From an uncultured Prevotella sp. (GTDB lineage: Bacteria > Bacteroidota > Bacteroidia > Bacteroidales > Bacteroidaceae), in assembly GCA_900322035.1 (NCBI GenBank), contig ONYL01000009.1, positions 1 through 64,000 of the forward strand: a DNA stretch of 64,000 bases, in the 5' to 3' direction. The notes below the pieces were generated by a model. It worked only from the letters and a program-made list of their open reading frames with translations. It was not told the DNA's origin and did not search any database. The translations under genes were made by a program, and so were the position numbers. This document shows positions 13,810-22,268 of this stretch, in pieces (the stretch's first letter is position 1; every line of letters starts with the position of its first letter).

Positions 13810-15165
13810 ATGAAACAGGAACGCGGACATTTCGCCAGCAACATGGGTATGATTCTTGCCACGGCGGGCTCAGCTGTCGGCCTGGGCAACATTTGGCGTT
13901 TTCCCTATATGACGGGGCAGGACGGAGGCGCGGCTTTCATCCTTGTCTATCTCGTCTGCGTCGTGCTGCTCGGCATCCCCGGCATGGTGGCCGAGTTTAT
14001 CGTGGGGCGTCATGGATCCGCCAACGCTGTCAGAGCCTACGGCATTGTGGGCGGTGGAAAGTGGTGGCGCGGTGTTGGCCTTTTGGGCGTCATCACCTCA
14101 ACAGTCATCTTGGGCTTCTACGCCGTAGTGGCCGGCTGGTGCCTGCAATATTTCTTCTCAAGCCTGGCCGGACAGATTCACGGTGGCAGCCATGCCGCAG
14201 CCGAGTATTTCAGACAGTTCTCCACTTCGGCAACCGTTCCGGCCGCATGGGCCGTGATCTTTATCTTGGTCACCCATGTTGTGGTAACGAAAGGAATCAG
14301 ACACGGTATAGAGCGCGTCAGCAAGCTCCTCATGCCCCTATTGTTCATCTTGCTGGTGGTCATCGTCGTAGCCTCGTGCAGTCTCGACGGGTCACTGAAA
14401 GGAATCCGTTTCCTTTTCCACCCCGATATCTCTAAAATCACGACCGGTGTGGTGCTCGATGCCCTCGGTCAAGCCTTTTTCTCGCTCTCCCTCGGCACGG
14501 CCTGCCTTTGCACCTATGCCAGTTATTTCGGTCGCCATACCCACCTGATGAGGTCGGCCTCGCAGATAGCCCTCATCGACACCCTTATCGCCATAATGGC
14601 CGGACTGATGATCTTCCCGGCCGCCTTTTCGGTAGGCGTGCATCCCGATGCCGGTCCGTCGCTCATCTTCATCACTCTGCCCAACGTTTTTGAGGAAGCT
14701 TTTGCCAGTGTGCCGGTGGTGGGCTACCTCATCAGTGTCTTGTTCTATGGTCTGCTCGTTTTGGCAGCGCTGACGTCGACCATTTCCATGCACGAGATAG
14801 GCACAGCCTTCTACTATGAGGAACTGCACGTCAGCCGCCGTTGTGGGGCCTGGATCATGACCTCCATCTGCTGTGTCATTGCCGTGTTGTGCTCGCTGTC
14901 GCAGGGCGCTGCCGACATTCGTCTGTGTGGCATGGACTTCCTCGACTTCTGCGACACGCTGACGAGCAATTATCTCCTGCCCGTCGGATCGCTCGCCACT
15001 TGCGTCATGGTGGGATGGGTGGTGCCACGCACACTGGTAAAAGACGAGTTCACCAACTGGGGCACCGCGTCGGCGCGTTTCTATGGCTTCTGGCTGTTTC
15101 TTGTCAGATTTGTCTGTCCTATTGCCATCACGGCCATTTTCCTTCATCAGATGAAATGGATATAA
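13810..15165 (+). CDS. Sodium-dependent transporter, NSS/SNF family (copy 2)
   Basis: This 451-residue protein is colinear with copy 1 along its whole length: GMILATAGSAVGLGNIWRFP, SKLLMPLLFILLVVIVVASC, IFPAAFSVGVHPDAGPSLIF. The ATG at 13810 (MKQERGHFASNMG) is chosen over an in-frame ATG 33 bases upstream, because it aligns with the start of copy 1. Differences cluster in the N-terminal tail and extracellular loops, which suggests divergence of substrate or regulation. The short gap to copy 1 and the lack of a terminator suggest one transcript, possibly extending to the HHH gene 24 bases downstream. Confidence 0.92.
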   Translation: MKQERGHFASNMGMILATAGSAVGLGNIWRFPYMTGQDGGAAFILVYLVCVVLLGIPGMVAEFIVGRHGSANAVRAYGIVGGGKWWRGVGLLGVITSTVILGFYAVVAGWCLQYFFSSLAGQIHGGSHAAAEYFRQFSTSATVPAAWAVIFILVTHVVVTKGIRHGIERVSKLLMPLLFILLVVIVVASCSLDGSLKGIRFLFHPDISKITTGVVLDALGQAFFSLSLGTACLCTYASYFGRHTHLMRSASQIALIDTLIAIMAGLMIFPAAFSVGVHPDAGPSLIFITLPNVFEEAFASVPVVGYLISVLFYGLLVLAALTSTISMHEIGTAFYYEELHVSRRCGAWIMTSICCVIAVLCSLSQGAADIRLCGMDFLDFCDTLTSNYLLPVGSLATCVMVGWVVPRTLVKDEFTNWGTASARFYGFWLFLVRFVCPIAITAIFLHQMKWI

Positions 15166-15189
15166 TCGATACGGAAAAAACTAAAGCCT

Positions 15190-16107
15190 ATGTTGAAAGA
15201 TTTCTCTTATTTGCCAAAAAGCGATCGGGTGATTTTCATCATCTTGATTCTGTCGGTTGTGGGCTTGTTGGCTTTCCTCTATTTAGCGGGCGGCAATGAC
15301 AACAGTCGCGACATTGCCGCTGTCGACTCTCTTGCCCATGACACGACCGTTCGGACGAATGACACCTTGCAAATCCCACAGGCGACTAAGGGCGGCGAGC
15401 TTTTTGCCTTCGACCCGAATACCGCCGACAGCACGCAGCTCATGAGGCTGGGACTGAACAAGTGGCAAGTGAAAAACATCTATAAATACCGTGCCGCTGG
15501 TGGGGTCTACCGTCAGCCGTCTGATTTCGCGCGGCTTTGGGGCTTGACAAAGAAGCAGTTTGAGCTACTCCGTCCCTATATCCGTATCGGTGACGATTAC
15601 AAACCCGCCGCCGACTTCTATGGTCATACGGGTTGGAAGGAACAGTCTGCCCTTCCGCCCAGTCAGCAGACGGATGGGAGGGAACGAACCGTCTATCAAC
15701 GTCCACCCAAATTGGAGGAAGGCCAGACCGTCGATCTCAACGCTGCCGACACCACACAGCTAAAGATGGTGCCCGGCATCGGCAGTTACTTTGCCCGCCA
15801 AATCGTCAACTATCGCAAGCGCTTAGGTGGTTTCAGCCATACCGGCCAGCTGATGGAGATACGCCAGTTTCCCGACGAGGCGCTGCGGTTTTTCAGGGTA
15901 TCGGCATCGGATGTTCGCAAGATCAACATCAACAAGGCCACGCTCAGTGAGTTGCAGGCCCATCCTTACATCAACTTCTACCAGGCCAAGGCGATCCTCC
16001 AATACAGACGGCTGCGCGGGCCCATCAAAAGCCTGTCGCAACTGCGTGCCAGCAAAGATTTCACGGAGGAGTCGGTCAGTCGGTTGGAGCCCTATGTGGA
16101 GTACTGA
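15190..16107 (+). CDS. Helix-hairpin-helix (ComEA-like) membrane-anchored protein
   Basis: This 305-residue protein has one N-terminal membrane segment (VIFIILILSVVGLLAFLYLA) followed by an extracytoplasmic region. It contains at least three HhH units: FDPNTADSTQLMRLGLNKWQ, VDLNAADTTQLKMVPGIGSY, and INKATLSELQAHPYINFYQA. Each has the hairpin xLNAADTxxLxxxPGIG-type motif of ComEA. ComEA-like proteins bind DNA non-specifically in the periplasm during uptake. Here the arrangement (anchor plus several HhH units) is common in Bacteroidetes, but the role in competence is unproven. It is probably co-transcribed with the transporter upstream. Confidence 0.85.
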   Translation: MLKDFSYLPKSDRVIFIILILSVVGLLAFLYLAGGNDNSRDIAAVDSLAHDTTVRTNDTLQIPQATKGGELFAFDPNTADSTQLMRLGLNKWQVKNIYKYRAAGGVYRQPSDFARLWGLTKKQFELLRPYIRIGDDYKPAADFYGHTGWKEQSALPPSQQTDGRERTVYQRPPKLEEGQTVDLNAADTTQLKMVPGIGSYFARQIVNYRKRLGGFSHTGQLMEIRQFPDEALRFFRVSASDVRKININKATLSELQAHPYINFYQAKAILQYRRLRGPIKSLSQLRASKDFTEESVSRLEPYVEY

Positions 16108-16175
16108 GTGGAGCGGGAGAAAAAAATGTCACGACATTGTAGCAGTTTTGATAAATAACGGTAAACAGGAATCTG

Positions 16176-16183
16176 TATTTTTG
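16176..16183 (+). promoter_or_regulatory. -7 element before the metallophosphatase gene
   Basis: TATTTTTG matches TAnnTTTG and lies 23 bases before the ATG. The nearest TTTG upstream (16147-16150) is 25 bases away, longer than usual, so the promoter is only partly supported. Confidence 0.45.
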
Positions 16184-16206
16184 CCCTAAAATAGATTTTT
16201 AAGAAC

Positions 16207-17232
16207 ATGTTGAATTTATTGTTCCGCAAATGTTTGTTGTTGGCGTTGACCTGCTTCACGCTTTCGTTGCCCGTAGCGGCACAGTTTCCCGCTCATGAGA
16301 ATACGGTCTATTATGAGGGCCGTCCCTATCCCCTTCACGTGACCACAGATGCAGAGCGCAAGCTTTGGAAAAGCTATGGCAAGGATGTCAATGTTTTGGT
16401 AATGAACGACATGGGGCGAAATGGCTATTATCTGCAGAAACCCATCGCCGAACTCATGGGCGATTTTGCCGGAGCCGTAGGCATAGAGTGTGTGGTAGCC
16501 GCCGGCGACATCCACCATTTCTATGGCGTGAGAAGTGTGAACGACCCCTTGTGGACCACCAATTACGACCGTGTTTATTCCCATCCAGAACTCATGTTGC
16601 CGTGGTATGCTGTTTGTGGCAATCATGAATACCGCGGCAACACACAGGCCGTGGTGGACTATTCCACAGTGAGCAGCCGTTGGCGGATGCCTTCTCGCTA
16701 CTATACCAAGGTGATCAAGGAGAACGACGCCACGCTGCGGCTGATACTCGTCGACACCACTCCCCTCATAGCCAGCTACCGCGCCGATTCGGCCGTCTAC
16801 CCCGACGCCTGCCACCAGGACTGGCAGGCACAACTTGACTGGGTAGACCGCCAGCTCAGCACTGCCAAGGAAGACTGGGTGGTCGTAGTGGGCCATCATC
16901 CCATCTATGCCGACACCAGCAAGGGCGAGAACGAACGCATGGACATGCAGGCTACTTTAGGCAGAATATTGAGGAAGCATAAGAATGTGGATATGTACGT
17001 ATGCGGGCATATCCACAACTTTCAGCACATCCGCAAGCCCGGTGACACGATAGACTACGTGATCAACTCTTCCCCGTCGCTGTCGCGTAAGAAAGTGAAG
17101 GCCATTGACGGAACCCAGTTTTGCTCGGGTGAGGAGGGCTTCTCGCTCATCAGTGCCGACAAGCGACAGCTCGTGCTGCGCATGATAGACAAGGACGGGA
17201 AAGTGCTGCACGAAGTGGTTAGAAACAAGTAA
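16207..17232 (+). CDS. Exported calcineurin-like metallophosphatase
   Basis: Of 341 residues, the first ~26 are a signal peptide (LLLALTCFTLSLPVAAQ). The dinuclear metal motifs are all present in order: VMNDMGRNGYY, AAGDIHHFYG, CGNHEYRG, VVVGHHPIYA, and YVCGHIHNFQH. The active-site layout resembles the purple-acid-phosphatase-like branch of calcineurin phosphoesterases. It should act in the periplasm or at the surface on a phosphomonoester or diester; the substrate is unknown. It is followed by a strong terminator, so it forms a single-gene unit. Confidence 0.9.
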   Translation: MLNLLFRKCLLLALTCFTLSLPVAAQFPAHENTVYYEGRPYPLHVTTDAERKLWKSYGKDVNVLVMNDMGRNGYYLQKPIAELMGDFAGAVGIECVVAAGDIHHFYGVRSVNDPLWTTNYDRVYSHPELMLPWYAVCGNHEYRGNTQAVVDYSTVSSRWRMPSRYYTKVIKENDATLRLILVDTTPLIASYRADSAVYPDACHQDWQAQLDWVDRQLSTAKEDWVVVVGHHPIYADTSKGENERMDMQATLGRILRKHKNVDMYVCGHIHNFQHIRKPGDTIDYVINSSPSLSRKKVKAIDGTQFCSGEEGFSLISADKRQLVLRMIDKDGKVLHEVVRNK

Positions 17233-17285
17233 TCTAAACGATTCTCTCTTTTTTTCGAAAGGCCATCCCTGCTGGCCTGCTATTC

Positions 17286-17330
17286 AAGACCTGCATCCGT
17301 CGTGCGACGGGAAGCAGGTCTTTCTTTGTG
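17286..17330 (+). terminator. Terminator after the metallophosphatase gene
   Basis: AAGACCTGC (17286-17294) pairs with GCAGGTCTT (17314-17322), and inside it CCGTCG (17297-17302) pairs with CGACGG (17305-17310). The T-rich run TTTCTTT follows. The hairpin is very stable. Confidence 0.75.
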
Positions 17331-17420
17331 TGTCTGCCTTTCGCCGCAGTTTTCTTCGCCGTTCTTGGTCATTCGACCAGTCGCATTTTGCACAAATCGA
17401 AAGAAATTGGGGCTTTTGTT

Positions 17421-17451
17421 TTGAATTTTAGTCGATTTGTTTTAACTTTGC
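17421..17451 (+). promoter_or_regulatory. Promoter of the acyl-CoA ligase gene
   Basis: TTTG (17421-17424), 19-base spacer, TAACTTTG (17444-17451): near-perfect consensus. It leaves a ~65-base untranslated leader before the ATG at 17525. Confidence 0.8.
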
Positions 17452-17524
17452 ATAAATTCTTCTGCGTTGCCCCTACAACCGGCAATGCGGGCAAGAGTGA
17501 AGGAACAATAAATCTTATAGCATC

Positions 17525-19333
17525 ATGCAGATCAATAGTCACCTTTCGGTAATCGTTCATGACCTGGCCAAAGAGTACGGTTCGAAGAAAGCATTAACGT
17601 TCCGCAACTTCGGTAGCCTCAAGTGGCTCTCCGTGGATTGGAACCAGTTTTCATTGCGTGTGAAACAGGTGAGCAATGCCATGCTGAATCTTGGCTTGAA
17701 ACCGAAGGACAAGATTGCCGTCTTCTCCCAGAATTGCATCCATTATCTCTACACCGACTTCGGTGCCTATGGCATTAAGGTGATATCGATACCCTTCTAC
17801 GCGACAAGTTCCGAACAGCAGATTCAGTATATGGTTCAGGATGCCGAGGTGAAGATCATCTTTGTCGGTGAACAGGAGCAATACGATAAGGCTCACCGCA
17901 TCTTCCCCCTCTGCCCGTCGTTGCAGCGCATCGTGGTCTTCGACCCCAGCGTGCGCATCTCCTCCCACGATCCCCACGCCCTCTATTTTAGCGACTTCAT
18001 CGCCCTTGGCGAGAAACTTCCCCGCCAGTCGGAGGTTGAGAACTTGTGGAAACAGGCATCGTTTGATGACATCTGCAATATCCTCTACACCAGTGGCACC
18101 ACGGGATCGCCCAAGGGTGTCATTCTCACTTACGGCATGTATCACGCCGCCCTCACAGCCAACGGCCGTTGCGTCGATGTGACGAGCAAGGACCGGGTGA
18201 TCGACTTCCTTCCCTTCACGCATATCTTTGAGCGCGGATGGGCCTATCTCGCCCTGTCGAAAGGCGCCCAACTCATCATCAATACCTATCCCAAGGAGAT
18301 CCAGGAGAGTATGCGCGAGACCCATCCCACAAGCATGAGCTCCGTGCCCCGCTTCTGGGAGAAAGTTTACCAAGCCGTGAAAGACCGCATGGACAATGCC
18401 TCTCCCCTGCAGCGCCGCATCTTCAACAATGCGCTCAAGATTGGACGCAAGCGCAATGTGGAATATCTTGGAAGGGGTAAGCGCCCGCCGGTGTGGCTCA
18501 ACATGGAATACCACCTGGTGGACAAGACCGTGCTGAGTCTCGTGCGCAAGGAGATCGGGCTGGAGAATCCCAATATCTTCCCCACGGCAGGCGCCTATGT
18601 TTCGCCTGAGGTGGAGGAGTTTATCCATTCTATCGGCATCTGCATGATTGTGGGCTACGGACTGACCGAGAGCCTCGCCACTGTTTCCTGCGACCGCAAA
18701 AACATGCCTTTCACCATCGGCTCAGTGGGTCGTCCGCTCGATGAGGTGGAAGTGAAGATCGGTCCCAACAGTGAGATTCTTCTCAAGGGCCCGACCATCA
18801 CCCCTGGATATTATCACCGCGATTCGATCAATGCCGAGGCGTTTGATGCCGACGGCTTCTTCCGCACGGGCGACGCTGGATATATGAAGGACGGCGAGCT
18901 CTATCTCAAGGAGCGTATCAAGGATCTTTTCAAGACCAGCAACGGCAAGTATATCGCCCCGCAAATGGTGGAGTCGATGATGTTGGTGGACAAATATATC
19001 GACCAGGTGGCTGTGGTGGCCGACCAGCGCAAGTTTGTCTCGGCGCTGATCGTGCCGGAATTCCGGCTCGTGGAAAAATGGGCCGATGACCATGGAGTGA
19101 AGTATGACAGTCGCGAAAGCCTCTGCAATAATCCCGAGGTAAAGAAAATGATCATGGAGCGCTTGGAAACCTTGCAGCAGGGACTGGCTTCCTATGAGCA
19201 AGTGAAGCGTATCACGCTCCTGCCCCATCATTTCTCGATGGAATCGGGCGAGCTTACCAACACGCTGAAGATAAAGCGTGGCGTGATCTATAAAAACTAC
19301 AAGGATATCATCGACAAGATGTACGAGGACTGA
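17525..19333 (+). CDS. Long-chain fatty acid-CoA ligase (AMP-forming)
   Basis: This 602-residue member of the adenylate-forming superfamily has the P-loop-like A3 motif at CNILYTSGTTGSPKGVILTY, A5 at MIVGYGLTESLATVSC, A7/A8 at FFRTGDAGYMKDGELYLKER with the hinge IKDLFKTSNGKYIAP, and the catalytic A10 lysine near LTNTLKIKRGVIYKNY. Length and the GKYIAP motif fit the long-chain (FadD15/FACL) branch. It activates fatty acids for lipid synthesis or uptake. It has its own promoter and precedes prfB by 93 bases. Confidence 0.92.
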   Translation: MQINSHLSVIVHDLAKEYGSKKALTFRNFGSLKWLSVDWNQFSLRVKQVSNAMLNLGLKPKDKIAVFSQNCIHYLYTDFGAYGIKVISIPFYATSSEQQIQYMVQDAEVKIIFVGEQEQYDKAHRIFPLCPSLQRIVVFDPSVRISSHDPHALYFSDFIALGEKLPRQSEVENLWKQASFDDICNILYTSGTTGSPKGVILTYGMYHAALTANGRCVDVTSKDRVIDFLPFTHIFERGWAYLALSKGAQLIINTYPKEIQESMRETHPTSMSSVPRFWEKVYQAVKDRMDNASPLQRRIFNNALKIGRKRNVEYLGRGKRPPVWLNMEYHLVDKTVLSLVRKEIGLENPNIFPTAGAYVSPEVEEFIHSIGICMIVGYGLTESLATVSCDRKNMPFTIGSVGRPLDEVEVKIGPNSEILLKGPTITPGYYHRDSINAEAFDADGFFRTGDAGYMKDGELYLKERIKDLFKTSNGKYIAPQMVESMMLVDKYIDQVAVVADQRKFVSALIVPEFRLVEKWADDHGVKYDSRESLCNNPEVKKMIMERLETLQQGLASYEQVKRITLLPHHFSMESGELTNTLKIKRGVIYKNYKDIIDKMYED

Positions 19334-19390
19334 AAAAGTTAGGAGTTAATCAATTTAGGAGTTAGGAATTGCAGGATTGCTATTCTCCCT
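19334..19390. repeat. Short TTAGGAGTTA-type intergenic repeat
   Basis: The gap between the ligase gene and prfB carries two spaced copies of GTTAGGAGTTA-like sequence (starting near 19339 and 19357) ending AGGAATTGCAG. It looks like a small degenerate dispersed repeat. No promoter is clear in the gap. Confidence 0.35.
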
Positions 19391-19426
19391 CTATGGAATA
19401 AGATAAAACAGAAATATCAGAAACAA

Positions 19427-20551
19427 ATGATAACAGCAGACCAACTGAAGGATGTGGTGGACCGCGTGGAGAAACTCCATCATTATTTGAAAATCGACCA
19501 GAAACGCGTGGAGTTTGAAGAGGAATCGCTTCGCACGCAGGCGCCCGACTTTTGGGACGACCCCAAGCGTGCCGAGGCTCAGATGAAGAAGGTCAAGGGG
19601 ATTGAAAAATGGATCAAGGACTATGAGACGGTGAAGCAGAACGCCGAGGAACTTCAGTTGGCCTTCGACTACTATAAGGAGAATATCGTCACGGAGCAGG
19701 AAGTGGATGACGACTACGCCCGCTCGATCAAGAACATTGAGGCCCTGGAGCTTCGCAACATGCTGCGCCAGGAAGAGGATGCCATGGATGCCGTGATGAA
19801 AATCAATTCCGGTGCCGGAGGTACGGAGAGTCAGGACTGGGCCCAAATGCTGATGCGCATGTATCAGCGCTGGTCGGAGGATCACGGTTACAAAGTGACG
19901 ATCTCCGACATCCAGGAAGGCGATGAGGCCGGCATCAAGAGCGTAACGATGAAGATCGAAGGTGGCGAATATGCCTATGGGTTCTTGAAAAGCGAGAACG
20001 GTGTCCACCGGTTGGTGCGTGTCAGTCCTTACAATGCCCAGGGCAAGCGCATGACTTCTTTCGCTTCGGTGTTTGTGTCTCCGCTCGTCGACGATACGAT
20101 TGAGATCTATGTCGATCCCGCCAAAGTGAGCTGGGATACCTTCCGCTCAAGTGGTGCCGGTGGACAGAATGTCAACAAGGTGGAGTCGGGCGTGCGCCTG
20201 CGTTACCAGTATGAAGATCCCGATACGGGCGAGCACGAGGAGATCCTCATTGAGAACACCGAGACGCGTGACCAGCCCAAAAACCGAGAGAAGGCCATGC
20301 AGCTGCTGAAGAGTCAGCTCTACGACCGGGCCTTGAAAAAGAAAATGGCTGAGCAGGCAAAGATCGAGGCCGGAAAGAAAAAGATAGAGTGGGGAAGCCA
20401 GATTCGCAGCTACGTCTTCGACGACCGACGCGTGAAAGATCACCGCACGGGATATCAGACCAGTGATGTCGACGCTGTGATGGACGGAAAAATCGACGGA
20501 TTCATCAAGGCTTACCTGATGGAGTTCCCCACTGAGGAAGAGCAAAAATAA
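19427..20551 (+). CDS. prfB: Peptide chain release factor 2
   Basis: This 374-residue protein decodes UGA/UAA stops and triggers peptide release. The catalytic GGQ is at residues 245-247 (SSGAGGQNVNKVES). The stop-recognition tripeptide, SPF in Escherichia coli RF2, reads SPY here (200-202, in RVSPYNAQGKRMTSF). The reading frame is continuous from ATG: at the place where many bacteria need a +1 programmed frameshift (after ...LHHYL, near codon 21), the sequence TATTTGAAAATC encodes YLKI without an in-frame TGA. Autoregulation by frameshifting is therefore absent. Confidence 0.95.
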   Translation: MITADQLKDVVDRVEKLHHYLKIDQKRVEFEEESLRTQAPDFWDDPKRAEAQMKKVKGIEKWIKDYETVKQNAEELQLAFDYYKENIVTEQEVDDDYARSIKNIEALELRNMLRQEEDAMDAVMKINSGAGGTESQDWAQMLMRMYQRWSEDHGYKVTISDIQEGDEAGIKSVTMKIEGGEYAYGFLKSENGVHRLVRVSPYNAQGKRMTSFASVFVSPLVDDTIEIYVDPAKVSWDTFRSSGAGGQNVNKVESGVRLRYQYEDPDTGEHEEILIENTETRDQPKNREKAMQLLKSQLYDRALKKKMAEQAKIEAGKKKIEWGSQIRSYVFDDRRVKDHRTGYQTSDVDAVMDGKIDGFIKAYLMEFPTEEEQK

Positions 20552-20579
20552 GAGACAACAACCTAAAAACCAATTAGCT

Positions 20580-20723
20580 ATGAGTGATAAAAGTAAATCA
20601 CGCCGCGCCGAATATCAGGCAAAGCAAGAAAAAAAGGCCAACCACATCGTAAACTGGATTTTCGGCATTCTCATTGCCTTGGGAGTCCTCTACATGATTG
20701 CAACCGTATTGATGCAGGCATGA
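20580..20723 (+). CDS. 47-residue single-pass membrane protein
   Basis: The gene encodes MSDKSKSRRAEYQAKQEKKA, then the hydrophobic segment IVNWIFGILIALGVLYMIAT, ending VLMQA. The basic N-terminus followed by one membrane helix predicts an N-in orientation. The TGA overlaps the ATG of the CYTH gene (ATGA at 20720-20723), which supports translation and coupling. It is 28 bases after prfB. No family is recognised; such short basic-plus-TM proteins occur next to prfB or CYTH genes in Bacteroidales as far as I recall. Confidence 0.75.
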   Translation: MSDKSKSRRAEYQAKQEKKANHIVNWIFGILIALGVLYMIATVLMQA

Positions 20724-21220
20724 GCGGGTTGGAGATAGAACGAAAGTTTCTTGTGCGCAAGGGCGACGCCTATCAGCGCGCCGCCTTTGCGAGCAGCCAC
20801 ATCCAGCAGGGCTATATTCGCTGTGAGGATGCGACAGTGAGGGTGCGTGTTCGCGACGACAAGGCTTATCTCACGATCAAAAGCCGCAGTGTCGACGGAG
20901 GACTGAGCCGCTATGAGTTTGAGAAGGAAATTACGCTCGATGAAGCTTCCCACTTGTTGAAGCTCTGCCGGGGTGGAGTGATCGACAAGCGACGTTGGCT
21001 GGTGAAGAGCGGCAAGCACACTTTTGAGGTCGACGAGTTCTTTGGCGAAAATGCCGGACTCGTGATGGCCGAAGTGGAACTTTCGGATCCGCGGGAACCT
21101 TTTGTCAAACCCGACTTCATCGGCCCCGAGGTTACGGGCGACTACCACTTCTACAATAAGCAGATGCTTGTCAACCCTTATTCGAAGTGGAAGCAAATCG
21201 TGCCAGAAGAATACCGATAG
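20720..21220 (+). CDS. CYTH domain protein (triphosphate tunnel metalloenzyme)
   Basis: A single 166-residue CYTH domain. The N-terminal signature is EIERKFLVRKGDAY, and the alternating charged strands TVRVRVRDDKAYLTIKSRS and YEFEKEIT line the tunnel that binds triphosphates and divalent metal. Bacterial CYTH proteins of this size hydrolyse inorganic triphosphate or thiamine triphosphate; the substrate here is not decided. It is translationally coupled to the micro-gene upstream. Its last 50 bases overlap the convergent VanZ gene. Confidence 0.9.
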   Translation: MSGLEIERKFLVRKGDAYQRAAFASSHIQQGYIRCEDATVRVRVRDDKAYLTIKSRSVDGGLSRYEFEKEITLDEASHLLKLCRGGVIDKRRWLVKSGKHTFEVDEFFGENAGLVMAEVELSDPREPFVKPDFIGPEVTGDYHFYNKQMLVNPYSKWKQIVPEEYR

Positions 21221-21623
21221 CCATGCCTAACAAAACGCCGACTCCATCGGCCATAAAGTCGATGGGATCGCCACTTCTCACGCCGTGGGTGCACGTGGCT
21301 TGAACGAATTCTATCAAGCCTCCCATCATCCATGGGGCCAGGCCACCCCAAAGCGCATAGCGCCTTGAAAGGATTTTGCATGACGGGCTGAGAGCCTTCG
21401 GATCACTGTACTCGGCTTCTTTTGTGCGGCGCTTGTCATCACGGAGCATCTCTGCCCAAATGATCACAGTGAGTCCGCCGAAGAGGACGAGGTGTGTCCA
21501 TTTGTCAATCAGACTGATTTGATTGAGTGGCGTTTCGGGGATGGGAATCAGGCACAGCGTCCAAATGACGACGACTGCCAATGCCGTCAAAGGATAACGC
21601 GTGAGTTTTATTTTTTTCATCAT
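21171..21623 (-). CDS. VanZ-like membrane protein
   Basis: This 150-residue protein has about four hydrophobic segments: LTALAVVVIWTLCLIPIP, the DKWTHLVLFGGLTVII segment with the family's charged D-K-x-x-H motif, ALWGGLAPWMMGGLIEFVQA, and GVGVLLGMAIGILLARF. The sequence GDPIDFMADGVGV is the typical C-terminal VanZ motif (D-x-x-DxxAN-like). The family includes VanZ of teicoplanin resistance, but most members have no known function. It follows the DUF4252 gene on the same strand and overlaps the CYTH gene tail to tail by 50 bases. Confidence 0.85.
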   Translation of the reverse strand: MMKKIKLTRYPLTALAVVVIWTLCLIPIPETPLNQISLIDKWTHLVLFGGLTVIIWAEMLRDDKRRTKEAEYSDPKALSPSCKILSRRYALWGGLAPWMMGGLIEFVQATCTHGVRSGDPIDFMADGVGVLLGMAIGILLARFASTSNKG

Positions 21624-21661
21624 TCTATTTCTATTGTTCCTCTTTTTGTGAGCGCAGCGTG

Positions 21662-22147
21662 TCAGTCGTCCACCATCTTGCCTAATCTGAGCAGCTCGTC
21701 AAAGAAATTCTTGTCGAAATGACCGTCTAAGAGCAGCAGCGAGCAGTTGTCGCCTCCCGTGATGCTGAGCAGAATTTGCGAAGGATTTTCTGTAGTGGGA
21801 TAAGTCTGCACGAGAACGTTGCTGCCATTCTCTGTCAGTCGGGCATATTGATGGAAACCACGCGACAGCAGACCAGTCACGTCCTTGTTGCATTTCTTGC
21901 GCACAGAGCGCGAACTCTCGTCGAGCACGAGAACCTGGAGCTTGTCTATGCGCTTGGCAAGTTCATTGGCCGTACTGTCTTTGCTCACGAGTTGCTTGAG
22001 AAATACCGACATCAAGGGGCGAGGCACCATGACGAACGTAGCGTGCTTGGCTGATGCGTATTGGTTGAGCAATTCTTCTGCTGCCGACTGGCAAAAGGAT
22101 AACTGGCAGAACAGGGCCAGCATAAATAGGATAAATGTTCTTTTCAT
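21662..22147 (-). CDS. DUF4252 family exported protein
   Basis: This 161-residue protein has an N-terminal signal peptide (FILFMLALFCQLSFCQS). The conserved central part, AKRIDKLQVLVLDESSRSVR, and the C-terminal SLLLLDGHFDKNFFDELLRL are typical of Bacteroidetes DUF4252 proteins. Function is unknown; these are usually found near sigma-factor or membrane-stress genes, which are not seen here. It is the first gene of a two-gene unit with VanZ, driven by the promoter at 22237-22268. Confidence 0.8.
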   Translation of the reverse strand: MKRTFILFMLALFCQLSFCQSAAEELLNQYASAKHATFVMVPRPLMSVFLKQLVSKDSTANELAKRIDKLQVLVLDESSRSVRKKCNKDVTGLLSRGFHQYARLTENGSNVLVQTYPTTENPSQILLSITGGDNCSLLLLDGHFDKNFFDELLRLGKMVDD

Positions 22148-22236
22148 TGTTAGTTGGTTTATTGTTGGAAGTCTCCTTATCGGATCTCGATTCCGGTTTT
22201 CGCCTTTCTTTCGCGCCTACCGTCGGATCTGTGCGG

Positions 22237-22268
22237 CAAAGTTAGCAAAAACAATTCATAATTCACAA
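22237..22268 (-). promoter_or_regulatory. Promoter of the DUF4252-VanZ unit
   Basis: Minus-strand TTGT (22265-22268), 20-base spacer, TAACTTTG (22237-22244). The leader to the ATG at 22147 is ~85 bases. The -33 lies inside an AT-rich repeat copy. Confidence 0.65.

Noticed and set aside
19484..19500. Programmed +1 frameshift in prfB
   Set aside because: The expected in-frame TGA is absent and the frame is continuous from the ATG.
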